Shown in pieces: positions 6,291 to 6,573 of a stretch of DNA of 6,573 nt. The stretch's first letter is position 1. Every line of letters starts with the position of its first letter. Made by a program: the position numbers and the translations under genes. The notes under the pieces were generated by a model. That model was not told the origin of the DNA, ran no database searches, and saw nothing but the letters and a program-made list of their open reading frames with translations. Source of the stretch: Bacteroidota bacterium (lineage in GTDB: Bacteria; Bacteroidota; Bacteroidia; Bacteroidales; JAAYUG01); assembly GCA_021812865.1 (NCBI GenBank), contig JAKAMP010000169.1:1-6573 (forward strand). The letters run 5' to 3'.

Positions 6291-6573
6291 CTAATATACT
6301 GCTGATTCTAAAAATTTACTATTTGGTACATATTTCAACCCTCGTGCAATATATTCTTTTGCTCTCTGTTTGTTTCCCTGATAAAAGTAATAAATCGCTA
6401 TTGTACGATATGTATTTTCAATCCAATGCATTAGTACCTGGTTGCTCTCAGCATCAAGGGGCAATGCACATTTAGTCTCAAATTCCTGTAAATACTTATC
6501 TCCTTCTTTTATCTTCTTATCTCCATATAGATCATTGGCTATCTTTAATTCTGCTATTAACTTAAATTCATTA
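6291..6573 (-). CDS. Unidentified protein with C-terminal TPR-like repeat, last 93 codons (start lies beyond the right edge)
   Basis: On the minus strand an uninterrupted frame enters at 6572 and ends at TAG (6293-6291), giving 93 residues from NEFKLIAELKIANDLYGDKK to FLESAVY. It is charged and helical with no membrane segment. Residues about 52-85 of the fragment fit one tetratricopeptide repeat: a tyrosine-rich first helix (IAIYYFYQG), then Ala71 and the segment AKEYIARGLKYVP with proline 83 at the closing position. An upstream pair of helices probably belongs to another repeat. TPRs mediate protein-protein contacts, so no specific function can be named. G+C is about 31%, well below leuS, with frequent AGA, ATA and TTA codons. 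It points towards the tRNA gene and ends about 250 bases from its terminator. Coherent protein character over 93 codons argues for a real gene, but the amino-terminal part is missing. Confidence 0.65.
   Translation of the reverse strand, partial: NEFKLIAELKIANDLYGDKKIKEGDKYLQEFETKCALPLDAESNQVLMHWIENTYRTIAIYYFYQGNKQRAKEYIARGLKYVPNSKFLESAVY

Noticed and set aside
6152..6442. Near-repeat of AGTACCTG followed by TTG in two places
   Set aside because: One short pair with a mismatch inside unrelated contexts (intergenic and coding); no array or regular spacing.
6179..6475. 98-codon plus-strand open frame
   Set aside because: It overlaps the minus-strand partial gene at 6291-6573, whose translation has a coherent TPR pattern; the plus-strand product is a Leu/Tyr/Ser-rich sequence typical of an antisense shadow.

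Overview
The window reads as a chromosomal segment of a member of the phylum Bacteroidota (Bacteroidetes), probably class Bacteroidia. Four things support this. The leucyl-tRNA synthetase has the Bacteroidetes form, with an insertion before the editing domain and no zinc knuckle. The left edge has the divergent acpP / purN arrangement familiar from this phylum. No Shine-Dalgarno sequence sits at a proper distance before the starts of purN, leuS, yitT or the peptidase gene. Two upstream regions carry the Bacteroidetes sigma(ABfr)-type promoter, a TTG box followed by TAnnTTTG. These are family and lineage judgements from memory; no database search was possible.

Layout from left to right. Positions 1-70 (minus) are the first 23 codons of acyl carrier protein. 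Positions 234-812 (plus) are purN, phosphoribosylglycinamide formyltransferase, divergent from acpP. purN then converges, across a 35-bp gap, on the end of a three-gene minus-strand operon transcribed leuS (5711-2952), yitT-family membrane protein (2946-2092), MepM-like M23 peptidase (2095-848). leuS and yitT are 5 bp apart, and yitT overlaps the peptidase gene by an ATGA. A promoter candidate lies just upstream of leuS. Divergent from leuS is a tRNA-Arg(CCG) gene (5914-5986, plus) with its own promoter of the same design and a strong hairpin-plus-T-tract terminator (6000-6042).

The right end differs in composition. Positions 6043-6290 are about half G+C and have no convincing gene, but contain several inverted repeats, including a 10-bp pair at 6082-6091 and 6260-6269. 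From 6291 to the right edge an AT-rich (about 31% G+C) minus-strand reading frame encodes the last 93 residues of an unidentified protein ending in a TPR-like helical repeat.

The annotated genes mostly do housekeeping work: fatty-acid carrier protein, purine synthesis, leucine charging, cell-wall hydrolysis and arginine decoding. No defence system, CRISPR array, complete mobile element or evident new system is visible. The parts most worth a second look are the tRNA-adjacent AT-rich partial gene, the possibly structured segment at 6082-6269, and the unusual metal-site residue of the M23 peptidase.
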